From the NCBI RefSeq assembly GCF_014695575.1, contig NZ_JACJOO010000039.1:1-64000 (forward strand): DNA of 64,000 bases, written 5' to 3'. A model generated the notes under the pieces. The model ran no database searches and was not told the DNA's origin. It saw nothing but the letters and a program-made list of their open reading frames with translations. This document shows, one piece after another, positions 35,868-44,048 of this stretch. Position numbers and translations under genes: made by a program. The stretch is from Leptolyngbya sp. FACHB-8. GTDB lineage: Bacteria > Cyanobacteriota > Cyanobacteriia > Elainellales > Elainellaceae. Each line of letters begins with the position of its first letter. Positions within the stretch are counted from its first letter, which is position 1.

Positions 35868-36662
35868 ATGCGGATTGTTCAGCAGACTCCCACCTATTTA
35901 AAGCTGCAAGAGAACCGGTTGCTGACTCAGCTCTGGCGGGTGGCGATCGCCCTTCCCTTTGTCTTCTCAGGGCTGGCATCGATGGTCTTGTTGGGAGAGA
36001 CGGCTGAGCTCATGTGCGATCGCACCACACCTACCGAGGTGAGCTGTCAGATTTCGAACCAAACTCTGCTGAGAAAGTCACAAACCCCCCTCCCTCCCTT
36101 AAAGGGAGCTGAAGTTGAAACGCGTAGCAACGCGCAGGGGCAAAATTACCGTATCTCCTTGCTGACCAGCGGCCAGCGTATCCCCCTAACCCAGGGATGG
36201 TCACCGTCTCAAGACGATAGGCAAATGGAAGTTGATGCCATCAATGTCTTCCTAGAGGATCCCTCCCAGCCGTCATTTAACCTGAAACAGGATGCTCGCT
36301 GGTTTGCCTATCCGCTAGGGCTTCTGTTCGTTGGCTTGGGGGGTGTTATTCTGGCAACGGGCTGGAACAAGGCCCACCCTGATCTTTGTACGTTTGATCG
36401 GCGCTCCAAACAGATTCAATGGCAGAGAACCATTGCGGGGTCAAGTGTAGATAGGCGAGAGCTGACATTTCAGGATGTGGAAGAGGTGCGTGTGTTTCGC
36501 TCAAAGGATGGGGAGAGCGATCGCCCTTACACAACCCGGCTCATTCTACAATCTGGCGAAATGCTGCCACTGATGTCAAGTGCTGATCAAAATCAACAAT
36601 TAGAGCTGGCCAGTACGATCAACCGTTTCCTGGGTATTAATCCACGCCGTCCTCAAGCTTGA
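35868..36662 (+). CDS. Conserved membrane protein of unknown function
   Basis: The 264-residue product has two hydrophobic segments, near residues 24-44 (VAIALPFVFSGLASMVLLG) and 145-165 (FAYPLGLLFVGLGGVILATGW). A polar region lies between, and a C-terminal cytosolic domain (FDRRSKQIQWQRTIAGSSVDRRELTFQDVEEVRVFRSKDG) resembles a PH-like bacterial fold. I do not recognise a named family. It starts 15 bases after tRNA-Pro and may share its transcript. A family E hairpin follows 15 bases after the stop. Confidence 0.7.
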   Translation: MRIVQQTPTYLKLQENRLLTQLWRVAIALPFVFSGLASMVLLGETAELMCDRTTPTEVSCQISNQTLLRKSQTPLPPLKGAEVETRSNAQGQNYRISLLTSGQRIPLTQGWSPSQDDRQMEVDAINVFLEDPSQPSFNLKQDARWFAYPLGLLFVGLGGVILATGWNKAHPDLCTFDRRSKQIQWQRTIAGSSVDRRELTFQDVEEVRVFRSKDGESDRPYTTRLILQSGEMLPLMSSADQNQQLELASTINRFLGINPRRPQA

Positions 36663-36670
36663 ACAAACTT

Positions 36671-36732
36671 AAGATTTACGCGTTCTTGCTGTGTGTGGTG
36701 TGGAAAGCACATCATACACAGCAAGAACGCGT
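36671..36732. repeat. Family E hairpin, copy 1
   Basis: Begins AAGATTTACGCGTTCTTGC. The stem ACGCGTTCTTGCTGTGT pairs exactly with its complement ending at 36732. The interior GTGGTGTG-GAA-AGCACATCAT continues imperfectly. The flank ARGATTTACGC and the GTG-rich stem are shared with 46856 and 54001. Confidence 0.75.
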
Positions 36733-36754
36733 CAGCCCTGAAGTGGGTCAGTCC

Positions 36755-36791
36755 AGCATGTGGTGTGGCGCTCAGTGCAACACCACATGCT
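36755..36791. terminator. Hairpin after purK
   Basis: A 12-bp perfect stem AGCATGTGGTGT with a 13-base loop, 6 bases beyond the purK stop (purK reads leftward and ends at 36798). It may act as its terminator. No T-tract is evident. Confidence 0.55.
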
Positions 36792-36797
36792 CGGCTA

Positions 36798-37937
36798 TTA
36801 CGAGGGATACCAGAGCTGTTCAATTTGCTGAGCGATCGCCTCTGCCTCCTGGCGTCCCTGGCCCTCTTGCAACACCACCGTGACGTGTCCTAGCTTTCGA
36901 CCGCGCCGCGATTGGGTTTTGCCGTACCAATAGACATGGGCATGGGGAATTTCGGCTAGCTGAGCTCGTTGGGTGCTGTAGTCTGACTCGGAGCTTTCAA
37001 ATCCCAGTAGATTGACCATGACTGCTCCAGCATTGTGGAGAGCGGGGCTGCCCAGGGCAAGGCCGCTCACGGCCCGCAATTGCTGTTCAAACTGCGAGGT
37101 TTCGCAGGCATCCAGGGTGTAATGGCCAGAGTTATGGGTGCGGGGAGCTAACTCATTCACTGAGAGTTGGCCGTTGGCTGGCAAAAAGAGCTCAATGCCC
37201 AGAACGCCGACATAGTTGAGTTGCTCAAGAATGGTTTGGGCGATCGCCCGTGCCTGGGTGTCTATGTCTCCACCCCATTCCTGGGTGACATAAACGCGAC
37301 GACATACCTGATCGACCTGCTGCGTCTCCACGAGGGGATAAATGACGACGTCGCCAGTATGGGAACGTGCCGCCATGATTGCCAGTTCCTGCTCAAAGGG
37401 CACGAACTCTTCCAGTAGCCAGTGATCCGGTGCTGCGTCCTTCAATTTTTCCTGTAACGTGGCCAGATCTTTCAACACAAAGGTGCCCTGGCCGTCGTAG
37501 CCATGCCGTCGAGCCTTTAGCACAACCGGAAAACCAAATTGGCTTAAGGTTGCGTCATCGCTTTGCTCTGAAACTACTGCAAATTTGGGTGTCGGTACTC
37601 CCCAGGATTGCAAGGCCGATCGCTGGTCGTATTTATCCAGAATGGGTTGAATGGCGCTAAGGGGAGGATAAAATGTCACACCCTGGTCTGCCAGTTTTTG
37701 CAGCGCCGGTAGATCAACAAACTCATTCTCAAAGGTGATAACGTCGCACTGTTGTGCCAGGGTTGCCGTGGCACTAGCATCCGCGATCGCCCCCGTAACA
37801 ACTCCTTGCGCGATCGCGACTGCCGGGTCTGCCTGACCTGGCGTTTGAATGACCAATTCTAGCCCGAGCTGGGCGGCCCCCGGAGCCATCATCCAGGCTA
37901 GTTGTCCGCCCCCAATTACCCCAATCCGTTTAGCCAT
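36798..37937 (-). CDS. purK: 5-(carboxyamino)imidazole ribonucleotide synthase
   Basis: PurK carboxylates aminoimidazole ribonucleotide with ATP and bicarbonate in purine synthesis. The 379-residue ATP-grasp protein begins MAKRIGVIGGGQLAWMMAPGAAQLG. It contains PVVLKARRHGYDGQGTFVLKD (ATP binding), LLEEFVPFEQELAIMAARS and the C-terminal NELAPRTHNSGHYTLDACETSQFEQQLRAV. Length and motifs are normal. The next upstream gene, a pentapeptide protein on the same strand, ends 6 bases before this ATG, so they may be co-transcribed. Confidence 0.94.
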   Translation of the reverse strand: MAKRIGVIGGGQLAWMMAPGAAQLGLELVIQTPGQADPAVAIAQGVVTGAIADASATATLAQQCDVITFENEFVDLPALQKLADQGVTFYPPLSAIQPILDKYDQRSALQSWGVPTPKFAVVSEQSDDATLSQFGFPVVLKARRHGYDGQGTFVLKDLATLQEKLKDAAPDHWLLEEFVPFEQELAIMAARSHTGDVVIYPLVETQQVDQVCRRVYVTQEWGGDIDTQARAIAQTILEQLNYVGVLGIELFLPANGQLSVNELAPRTHNSGHYTLDACETSQFEQQLRAVSGLALGSPALHNAGAVMVNLLGFESSESDYSTQRAQLAEIPHAHVYWYGKTQSRRGRKLGHVTVVLQEGQGRQEAEAIAQQIEQLWYPS

Positions 37938-37943
37938 GCTGCT

Positions 37944-38459
37944 TTAATCTCGACATCCAAGGGATTCCCGTGTAGGAATGCCCGTCTTGGAGTTTACCCC
38001 ACTGGCGCTCTTGCAGAGGTCTTTGACCTGGGCACCATCTAACATGGCGTCGGTGAAGTCGGCCCCGGTGATGTTTACATTCTCAAAGGTGGAGCCCAGT
38101 AGGATGGCGTTATTCAGAACCGCATCACTCAGATCCGTATCCTTGAACTTGGTCTGATCCATCATGGCGTCGCTCAAAATTGCGCCGTGCATATTGGCTT
38201 GAGTGATCACCGATGCGCTGAATACTGCGCCCTCTGCATTGGCCTCTGAGAAGTTTGTTTCATCCAAATGGGCGTTAGAAAACTCTGCCTGACGCAGCCG
38301 TTGTCCTGAGAAATCCTGCCCATGCAATTCGGCGTTGCTATAGGAAAGAGGCGGGGCGGCGTAGGGGTTCGCCAGAGCTGGACTGACCCAACCCATCAGA
38401 ATGATGAGTAGGAGGGAGAGGAGCGATCGCCAATTCAGCACAGGCAGGTTCAAGGACAT
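37944..38459 (-). CDS. Secreted pentapeptide-repeat protein
   Basis: From ATG 38459 (MSLNLPVLNWRSLLSLLLIILMGW) the product is 171 residues. A signal peptide ends near SPALANPYAA. About 16 pentapeptides follow (AELHGQDFSGQRLRQAEFSNAHLDETNFSEANAEG...). A short C-terminal tail has two cysteines (LCKSASGVNSKTGIPTRESLGC). The domain set with signal peptide suggests a thylakoid lumen or periplasmic protein; lumenal pentapeptide proteins with such tails are known in plants and cyanobacteria. The open frame continues upstream to 38573, overlapping the next gene, and is not used. Confidence 0.85.
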   Translation of the reverse strand: MSLNLPVLNWRSLLSLLLIILMGWVSPALANPYAAPPLSYSNAELHGQDFSGQRLRQAEFSNAHLDETNFSEANAEGAVFSASVITQANMHGAILSDAMMDQTKFKDTDLSDAVLNNAILLGSTFENVNITGADFTDAMLDGAQVKDLCKSASGVNSKTGIPTRESLGCRD

Positions 38460-38529
38460 AGAGGGCATTCCAAATATTGTTTGTGATCCTAAACGATCCA
38501 TTCCGAAACGATTGGGCGAGGCCTTTCGG

Positions 38530-39051
38530 CTACAGCAGCTCTGGAGAAAAGAAAAAGGGCAGTGCTTCAGCAACTGGATCCGCGACCGTGTCCTGTCGCT
38601 TCATGGCCCAATATTGGCTCAGGAAATGGATTTGTCGCAGGCCCACCCAAAGGTTCAGTCCAGGAATAAACAGCCACCATACCGTCAACGGTTCTTTCAT
38701 CCCAGCTTCTCGATATAGCTGGTTGACTGTGCGATACAGGCGAAATTGCACGACGTAGATCCACACGACACCCAGTAGCGACAGCCAACCGAACCATCCG
38801 GGCACATCAGGGTCCCAGGTGGCGAGGGCAGGGGGAATTGTGACACCCAACAGGAAGGGGAGGAGGGCGATCGCCCCCGAAAAATCCGAGCCTGTATAAC
38901 GTTTCAGCTCATCCTGAATCACCCACTTGTAATAGCCGTAATAGATCAGGCCAGTAAGGGCCGAGAAGAGCATTACTTTCCACAACGGACGGGGTTGCCC
39001 CAACAGAGCAGCAGTCGAAGCCTCACGAACCTCAGCAACGGGGTTTGTCAT
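38530..39051 (-). CDS. DUF4234-like membrane protein
   Basis: The 173-residue product has four hydrophobic segments (VMLFSALTGLIYYGYYKWVIQ, AIALLPFLLGVTIPPALATW, WFGWLSLLGVVWIYVVQFRLYR, PLTVWWLFIPGLNLWVGLRQIHFL). The pattern YYKWVIQDELKRYTG and PGLNLWVGLRQIHFLSQYWAM is reminiscent of DUF4234-type small membrane proteins. Function is unknown. It ends 71 bases upstream of the pentapeptide start on the same strand. Confidence 0.65.
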   Translation of the reverse strand: MTNPVAEVREASTAALLGQPRPLWKVMLFSALTGLIYYGYYKWVIQDELKRYTGSDFSGAIALLPFLLGVTIPPALATWDPDVPGWFGWLSLLGVVWIYVVQFRLYRTVNQLYREAGMKEPLTVWWLFIPGLNLWVGLRQIHFLSQYWAMKRQDTVADPVAEALPFFFSPELL

Positions 39052-39131
39052 GCGATACCATTCTGAGAAAACTATTTATAATTCTTAACAAAAATGGCTG
39101 TCTCGGCAAGGCAGATTTCTTTTTTGCATGT

Positions 39132-39170
39132 GTGTTGTGGGAGGTGTGTAAAGCACACCTCCCACAACAC
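39132..39170. repeat. Intergenic hairpin
   Basis: A perfect 17-bp stem GTGTTGTGGGAGGTGTG with a TAAAG loop. The stem shares GTGTTGTGGG with the family E hairpin at 46856 and the apex GTGTGTAAAGCACAC with others. It sits in the 319-base divergent gap 39052-39370, which shows no gene. Confidence 0.8.
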
Positions 39171-39370
39171 GTTTATTGCCAGAGCAATAGGATTTGCCAT
39201 ACGCCTCCTCACAAGTTCCTCACCTTTGATGACTAGTCTAAAAACAAGCATTGCTGAGGCGGAATATAGGTTGAGTCTAAAACTCTACGTCCCGCATTCA
39301 GAACCAGATTCTTGCCAGTAATGCTCAATGCGTTCCATTCTGAAGCGTCGGCTTTCCTAAGGAGGTTCGT

Positions 39371-39994
39371 ATGCGTCGCCAAAATCCATCTATAACCCTG
39401 ATGGAAATTCCGCCGGGTTACCTCAACATCATGGGCTATGTAGATGAGTCTGAGGTTAATGGGCCAGGATGCCGGGCTGTCATTTGGGTGCAGGGCTGCT
39501 TGCGGGAATGCCCTGGTTGCTTCAATACAGACTCTTGGTCATTTGAAGTGAATGAGTTAGTGTCGGTTGAATCCCTAGTGCATCGTATCTTCAGCAATCC
39601 CCGTAATGAAGGTGTGACGTTTTCTGGGGGAGAGCCTTTTTGGCAGGCTCCGGCTCTGGCTAGCCTGGCGCGACAGATCAAAGCGGCAGGGCTGAATGTC
39701 ATGTCCTTCAGTGGCTTCCGTCTAGAGGAGTTGCAGTCAGAGTATGGCCCTGCTGGGGCCGCGGAGTTGCTAGAGCAACTGGATATTTTGATTGATGGTC
39801 CTTATGTGGAATCTCTGGCAATCAATCAGCCAGATTCGCCCGTTTCTTCAAGCAATGAGCGGGTGCATATTTTTAACCCGGAGCTTCGCGATCGCATCAC
39901 CTGGGCCAGCGACCAGATCGAAGTCCACGTTTTCAAAGACGGCAGTCGCCTTGTCACAGGCTACCGAGGTAACCTACTGTTTGCCGAGCAATAG
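39371..39994 (+). CDS. Radical SAM activating enzyme, NrdG-like
   Basis: The 207-residue product starts after AAGGAGGTTCGT. The radical SAM cluster is CLRECPGC, followed by GVTFSGGEPFWQAPALASLARQIKAAG and DILIDGPYVESLA, typical of NrdG and related 4Fe-4S single-cluster activases that form a glycyl radical on a partner. No NrdD or other glycyl-radical enzyme is in the window, so the partner is unknown. Its stop TAG (39992-39994) lies inside the left end of a family A element. Confidence 0.82.
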   Translation: MRRQNPSITLMEIPPGYLNIMGYVDESEVNGPGCRAVIWVQGCLRECPGCFNTDSWSFEVNELVSVESLVHRIFSNPRNEGVTFSGGEPFWQAPALASLARQIKAAGLNVMSFSGFRLEELQSEYGPAGAAELLEQLDILIDGPYVESLAINQPDSPVSSSNERVHIFNPELRDRITWASDQIEVHVFKDGSRLVTGYRGNLLFAEQ

Positions 39995-40097
39995 GCGATT
40001 TCAGTAATGAAATGACCTCTGTGATGTGGGTGGTTTGCCCACGAAGCAGGCAAATCACCCACATCACAGATAAAATCCTAGGCGGCTATTTCCTTAG
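39992..40097. repeat. Nested palindromic element, family A copy 4
   Basis: A 106-bp element with left arm TAGGCGATTTCAGTAATGAA-ATGACC and right arm TAAAATCCTAGGCGG-CTATTTCCTTA. The core at 40018-40070 is TCTGTGATGTGGGTG-...-CACCCACATCACAGA with an inner TTTGCC/GGCAAA stem. The left arm is nearly identical to copy 3 (AGTAAYGAAATGRCC). It supplies the stop codon of the NrdG-like gene. Confidence 0.88.
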
Positions 40098-40204
40098 CTG
40101 TGACAAAATTGAAGCTCCCCAAATTCTTCAAAAATCTGGGGAGCTGAGCGCTTAAGTCTGATTTCAGCACTCCTTAGTGAAGGAGCACGTTTCAACAACC
40201 CGGT

Positions 40205-41515
40205 TTAGTGGGTATGACTATGGCTATGCCCGTGTTCGTGGCTATGTCCATGGTCATGGCTATGACCATGACCGTTATCGTGGCTGTGGCCATTTCCGTG
40301 GTCATGGCTGTGCCCATGGTCGTGGGAATGGCTCTGGAAATGGCTGGCCTGTGCTGCTGCTAGCGATGGGTTCACGACCAGAGCATTGGCTGAGAGCAAA
40401 TCGCCAATGTGGCGGTCGGCCCACCGCCCTGCCATCCGTAAGAATTCCGGTTGATCGTTAACACAGGGCATTTGGACAAAAGTGACATCTGGACGCTTGC
40501 GACGCAGACCATGAATGATGTGCTCTACATCCAGCAACGTCTCATGGTTCTCGGTAGCAAAGCCAATAGGCATAAAGACGATCGCCGTTGCACCCAATTC
40601 CATTAAGTTCTTGGCAGCCAGCTCAGCGTTGGGCTGCGTCCACTCAATCAGCGGAGTCTGGTGGTTCAGCCAACCTACCGAGATCAGCGGGTAGCGGTGA
40701 ATGAGTTGCTCCCGCACCCGCTCATAGAGTGCTTGACTTTCATCAATCCCAGAGGTGAAGCCTTTGGCCTTATGGGGGCAGCCATGATTCATCAGCACAA
40801 TCCCGATTTGCGAAGGCAGGTGGGCGACAGCCAGATCATGGGTGATCTTGTCTTCCACCATGCGCCCTAGAAGGGTAATGTACTCGGGTTCGTTATAGAA
40901 GGAGGGAATGTAGCGAATGCCTTTTACCCAGTGCTCAGTGCCCTGGTAAGTGCTAGCCAACGCGTTATTAACCTGTTCTACCGCAATACCGCTGGTAAAA
41001 ATGGAATCCACTACCAGCAGAGGGTAGATCAGAATTTTGTCGAAGCCTTCGTTGCGGATTTGCTCAATCACCTGGTTGGGTAAAAAAGGCGCACAGAAGT
41101 TGAAAGCTTTGAAAACTTTGATGCGATCGCCCCATCGCTCCTTCAGTTCCTTCTCAATGCCTGCTCGCTGTTGCTCAAAAATGGCGTTGTGAGGAGAGAT
41201 GAAGTGATCGTGCTGATGCTGCCACTCATGCAGATCAAACACCGCTAGGAGTTTGGCAAGAGGCGGATATAGCCAGGTAGGTACAGGAGCAAACTTGGCC
41301 GTCAGGAGATTCAACGCCTGCTCGTTGTAGTTGGCAAAATCGTCATAGCTTTCCACTTCACCGTAACCCATCAACAAAACAGCGACGCGATCGCTGCCAG
41401 AGGAAACGTTAGGGGACTGGTGTACTTGCTCAGGGGTCGCGACCACGGGGAACCCTCCAAATCGGTTTTTTTCGAAAATGTGCAGAAGCTTTGGAAAAAG
41501 AAGTGGAGCATCCAT
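40205..41515 (-). CDS. Ferrochelatase/CbiX-type chelatase with histidine-rich C-terminus
   Basis: From ATG 41515 (MDAPLLFPKLLHIFEKNRFGG) the product is 436 residues. The core has the class II chelatase fold: VAVLLMGYGEVESYDDFANYNEQALN, KILIYPLLVVDSIFTSGIAVEQV and a second-half GIVLMNHGCPHKAKGFTSGIDESQALY ... IVFMPIGFATENHETLLDVEHI with the usual His and Glu. The last ~40 residues are a dense run of HSHDHG units. Such tails store or deliver Co or Ni in related CbiX/CobN-type proteins. It is unlike ordinary HemH, which should be elsewhere. The metal and tetrapyrrole are not determined. The start is uncertain, with no clear ribosome site. Confidence 0.68.
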   Translation of the reverse strand: MDAPLLFPKLLHIFEKNRFGGFPVVATPEQVHQSPNVSSGSDRVAVLLMGYGEVESYDDFANYNEQALNLLTAKFAPVPTWLYPPLAKLLAVFDLHEWQHQHDHFISPHNAIFEQQRAGIEKELKERWGDRIKVFKAFNFCAPFLPNQVIEQIRNEGFDKILIYPLLVVDSIFTSGIAVEQVNNALASTYQGTEHWVKGIRYIPSFYNEPEYITLLGRMVEDKITHDLAVAHLPSQIGIVLMNHGCPHKAKGFTSGIDESQALYERVREQLIHRYPLISVGWLNHQTPLIEWTQPNAELAAKNLMELGATAIVFMPIGFATENHETLLDVEHIIHGLRRKRPDVTFVQMPCVNDQPEFLRMAGRWADRHIGDLLSANALVVNPSLAAAQASHFQSHSHDHGHSHDHGNGHSHDNGHGHSHDHGHSHEHGHSHSHTH

Positions 41516-41720
41516 CGAAAGGTAGGCGCCCACAAGGATTACCCTACCACCCCCCCGCAGGGCATCTATGCCTTTCCTCGGATAGAGATTTCTCCAAAAA
41601 CTCACGCTTTTCAAGGGTTTGGCAAGATGTCGGGATGTTATCTAAGGGGAAGGCAAAACTCATGTTTTCTTAGTATTTGCAATATTTTTTAGCCTTTGCC
41701 TTTCCTCTAATACCCATTCA

Positions 41721-41828
41721 ATACAGCGCTTTGCGCTTGAATAAAATGCAGTTATTTTTGTGAGAGCCTCGCGCCGCGAGGCTCTCACAAAAATAACTTG
41801 TACCTCATAGGCTTGAAAAGTGCTGTAT
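41721..41828. repeat. Nested palindromic element, family H copy 2
   Basis: A 108-bp element with ends ATACAGC and GCTGTAT. The arms ATACAGCGCTTT... and the complement of ATACAGCACTTTTC... are imperfectly paired. The core at 41751-41797 is a perfect 22-bp stem with a GCC loop (GTTATTTTTGTGAGAGCC on the left). It matches the element at 21291 in flank and core. Confidence 0.85.
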
Positions 41829-41849
41829 GCATCTGCAGATTAGGAAATA

Positions 41850-41908
41850 TGAGCTTTCCAAAAAGAAGACGCCGCGCATTACGCGGCGTCTTCTTTTTGG
41901 AAAGCTCA
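41850..41908. terminator. Long perfect hairpin at the renalase-like gene end
   Basis: A perfect 27-bp stem TGAGCTTTCCAAAAAGAAGA-CGCCGCG with a CATTA loop, 5 bases beyond the stop of the leftward gene at 41913. It could end that transcript. The stem is much longer than needed for a terminator. Confidence 0.7.
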
Positions 41909-41912
41909 ATTG

Positions 41913-43007
41913 CTACTTCGTGTTGGCGTAACTGGCAAAGTCTACAGGCGCCAACGATCGCTGTTTCAGCCGAGCATTAATTGCCCAGGCTGCTGCTTCT
42001 CCAGTCTCCAGGGCCGCTTCCAGGTTGTCACCGCCGCACCAGTCTCCAGCGCAGACGATAGGCAGTGGAACCGCTGCACTGGGGCAGTTTTCCAACCCCT
42101 GGCGTACCCGCGCGTAGCGCCAGCGGTGAACTTGTAGTGCTTCAGGTTTCTCCAACCCGGGCAAAAAGGCTGAAGCTTCTTGCAACAGTGCCCGCCCAAT
42201 GGGCTCCAGGGATGTTGCTTCCAGGTACTTTTGAGCAAAGCTGCCATTGCTTTGCAGCAGCACAACCCGACGGCCATCCGTATTCCGCTTTCGGCTCTCA
42301 AGGCTGAGCCAGCCTAGAGAAGGATGATCATCAAAATGCAGGGCATTCCAGGCAGGGTCATCGGGTGTTTCAGTCCCGCTGGGGTAGACTGCGATCGCCG
42401 TAATACAGGGATCAAACTGTACCGATTGCACCGACTCCAGCATTTCCGTTGGCAGTCCGTCTGCCAGGAGGGGTTCTAACAGACTAGCGGCTTGAGGGGC
42501 CGGCACGGCCAGCACCACTCCCCGCACTCGCAAGGGCAAAATCGCATGGCCGGGCATCGGCTCCAGTGTCAATGTCCAGCGGGTATTGGAATGGGTTGGG
42601 GTGAGCGCAGTAACCCGCTGTCCCCGCCACACGGTCAAACCTTCCGCTAGAAACTTGGCTACGGAGTTCATGCCATCCGGAGCTACATAATAGGGTTCGC
42701 TTCCTGGAGGTTTAATCTCGCCTGTAGCGCTAACATGGCGCACAGCTTCCGTCCAGGATTTCACAAGGTCACGATCGCGCAAAATCGGAATCAACTCTTC
42801 GGTGTAGGGACCCTGCGCTTCCAGATAGCGGGTACCGTGGTCGGCACTCACACCAGACAGGCGGCGGGTTGCCAACCGGCCCCCTACGCCACGGGATTTT
42901 TCCACGACCACGACGGAGTAGCCCGCCCGCTGGAGTTGTTGGGCACACACAATACCCGACAACCCGGCTCCAACTACCGCGATATCACAGGGCTTCGACG
43001 ACACCAT
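41913..43007 (-). CDS. FAD-dependent oxidoreductase, renalase-like
   Basis: The 364-residue flavoprotein begins MVSSKPCDIAVVGAGLSGIVCAQQLQRAGYSVVVVEKSRGVGGR, a classic FAD-binding fold. GGRLATRRLSGVSADHGTRYLEAQGP is typical of renalase-like amine oxidases in bacteria, and a C-terminal VCAGDWCGGDNLEAALETGEAAAWAI binds FAD again. Bacterial renalases oxidise isomeric NAD(P)H forms; whether that holds here is inference. It starts 45 bases after the phytyltransferase stop on the same strand. Confidence 0.82.
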   Translation of the reverse strand: MVSSKPCDIAVVGAGLSGIVCAQQLQRAGYSVVVVEKSRGVGGRLATRRLSGVSADHGTRYLEAQGPYTEELIPILRDRDLVKSWTEAVRHVSATGEIKPPGSEPYYVAPDGMNSVAKFLAEGLTVWRGQRVTALTPTHSNTRWTLTLEPMPGHAILPLRVRGVVLAVPAPQAASLLEPLLADGLPTEMLESVQSVQFDPCITAIAVYPSGTETPDDPAWNALHFDDHPSLGWLSLESRKRNTDGRRVVLLQSNGSFAQKYLEATSLEPIGRALLQEASAFLPGLEKPEALQVHRWRYARVRQGLENCPSAAVPLPIVCAGDWCGGDNLEAALETGEAAAWAINARLKQRSLAPVDFASYANTK

Positions 43008-43052
43008 AGGGCAACGTTACGCAAAGAAAAATATCACCTTAACCGTTCAACT

Positions 43053-44048
43053 CTACACCGAACCCATGACCAAACAAAGGGCTGGGAAGATGAGATATTC
43101 CAGGAAAAACAGCTTCCAGATGAATTGATAAAACCGAGCGATCGCCCCTTTGTCTTTCAAATCCACCCGTTCACTGTGCCACCACAGCACCCCCAATAAA
43201 ATCCCGTGAGTTATCATCAACCCCAGACCATTGACTCCCGATAATAGGGGAGCTACCACAATCATCCCGCCGTAACAGGCAGTCAGCACCCAACGCGACA
43301 GATTAAATACCGTTCGCTGGCCCAAACGAATGGTGAACGTGCTGATGTGGTATTGCCGATCGCCTTCCAGGTCAGGAATATCCTTAAAAATGGCGATGGC
43401 AAAGGTAAATACCAGAATGAACAGGGTTAATGCCCAGATAGGGGCAGGGAGGAATAGGCGATCGCCGATCCCCTGATTCCATTGGTGCTGAAAATGCAGG
43501 AACAATCCCAGGTTAACAATTAAACCGCGCACTGACAGGATGCAAAAGGATGCTAATGCCGGGAAACGCTTGAGCCGTATGGGCGGCAGAGAATATGCCG
43601 TTCCAATTAACAAGCTCAGCCAAACGGTACCCATCAGCCACATTCCCTGGGATGCAGATAGTGCCAATCCCAGCAGCCCCATCACTCCGATAATGCGACG
43701 AGCTTGGGTACGGGTAAACTCTCCAGCGGCCAGTGGGAGGTGTGGTTTATTGATGCGATCGATGGCAACATCTTCAAGCTGATTGAGGCCGACGATGTAG
43801 ACATTGCCAGCAAGACAGGCCAGGAGTGTAAAAAGGATGGGAAAGGGAGCGGGATAGGAGTGGCGATCGCTCTCCAAAGCCCAGGCGATCGTCGCTAAAC
43901 TCAGCACGCTGAGGGTTGTTCCGATGATGGTATGAGGTCGCGAAAACTTCCAGAAGGCGTAGAGCCAGCCGCGCAGTTCCGAGGGAGCAGAGGAGGAAAA
44001 GAATTTTTGGGGGGAGGTTTGAGGTTCAGGGGAAGCAGGCCGACGCAT
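43053..44048 (-). CDS. hpt: Homogentisate phytyltransferase
   Basis: This UbiA-family membrane prenyltransferase joins phytyl diphosphate to homogentisate, the committed tocopherol step. The 331-residue product has the first aspartate motif NQLEDVAIDRINKPHLPLAAGEFT and the second KDIPDLEGDRQYHISTFTIRLGQRTVF. About eight membrane segments are visible. The N-terminal FWKFSRPHTIIGTTLSV is characteristic of the Slr1736/VTE2 group. A methyltransferase for the last pathway step is encoded 400 bases upstream on the same strand. Confidence 0.92.
   Translation of the reverse strand: MRRPASPEPQTSPQKFFSSSAPSELRGWLYAFWKFSRPHTIIGTTLSVLSLATIAWALESDRHSYPAPFPILFTLLACLAGNVYIVGLNQLEDVAIDRINKPHLPLAAGEFTRTQARRIIGVMGLLGLALSASQGMWLMGTVWLSLLIGTAYSLPPIRLKRFPALASFCILSVRGLIVNLGLFLHFQHQWNQGIGDRLFLPAPIWALTLFILVFTFAIAIFKDIPDLEGDRQYHISTFTIRLGQRTVFNLSRWVLTACYGGMIVVAPLLSGVNGLGLMITHGILLGVLWWHSERVDLKDKGAIARFYQFIWKLFFLEYLIFPALCLVMGSV

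Larger units (their letters stand above)
41516..41912. other. Gap with two hairpin elements
   Basis: The 397 bases between the chelatase start and the renalase-like stop hold the nested element at 41721-41828 and a 59-base hairpin at 41850-41908. No gene is seen in 41516-41720. Confidence 0.5.

Noticed and set aside
40177-40461. Rightward frame rich in Gly, His and Tyr
   Set aside because: It is the complement of the His-rich chelatase tail.
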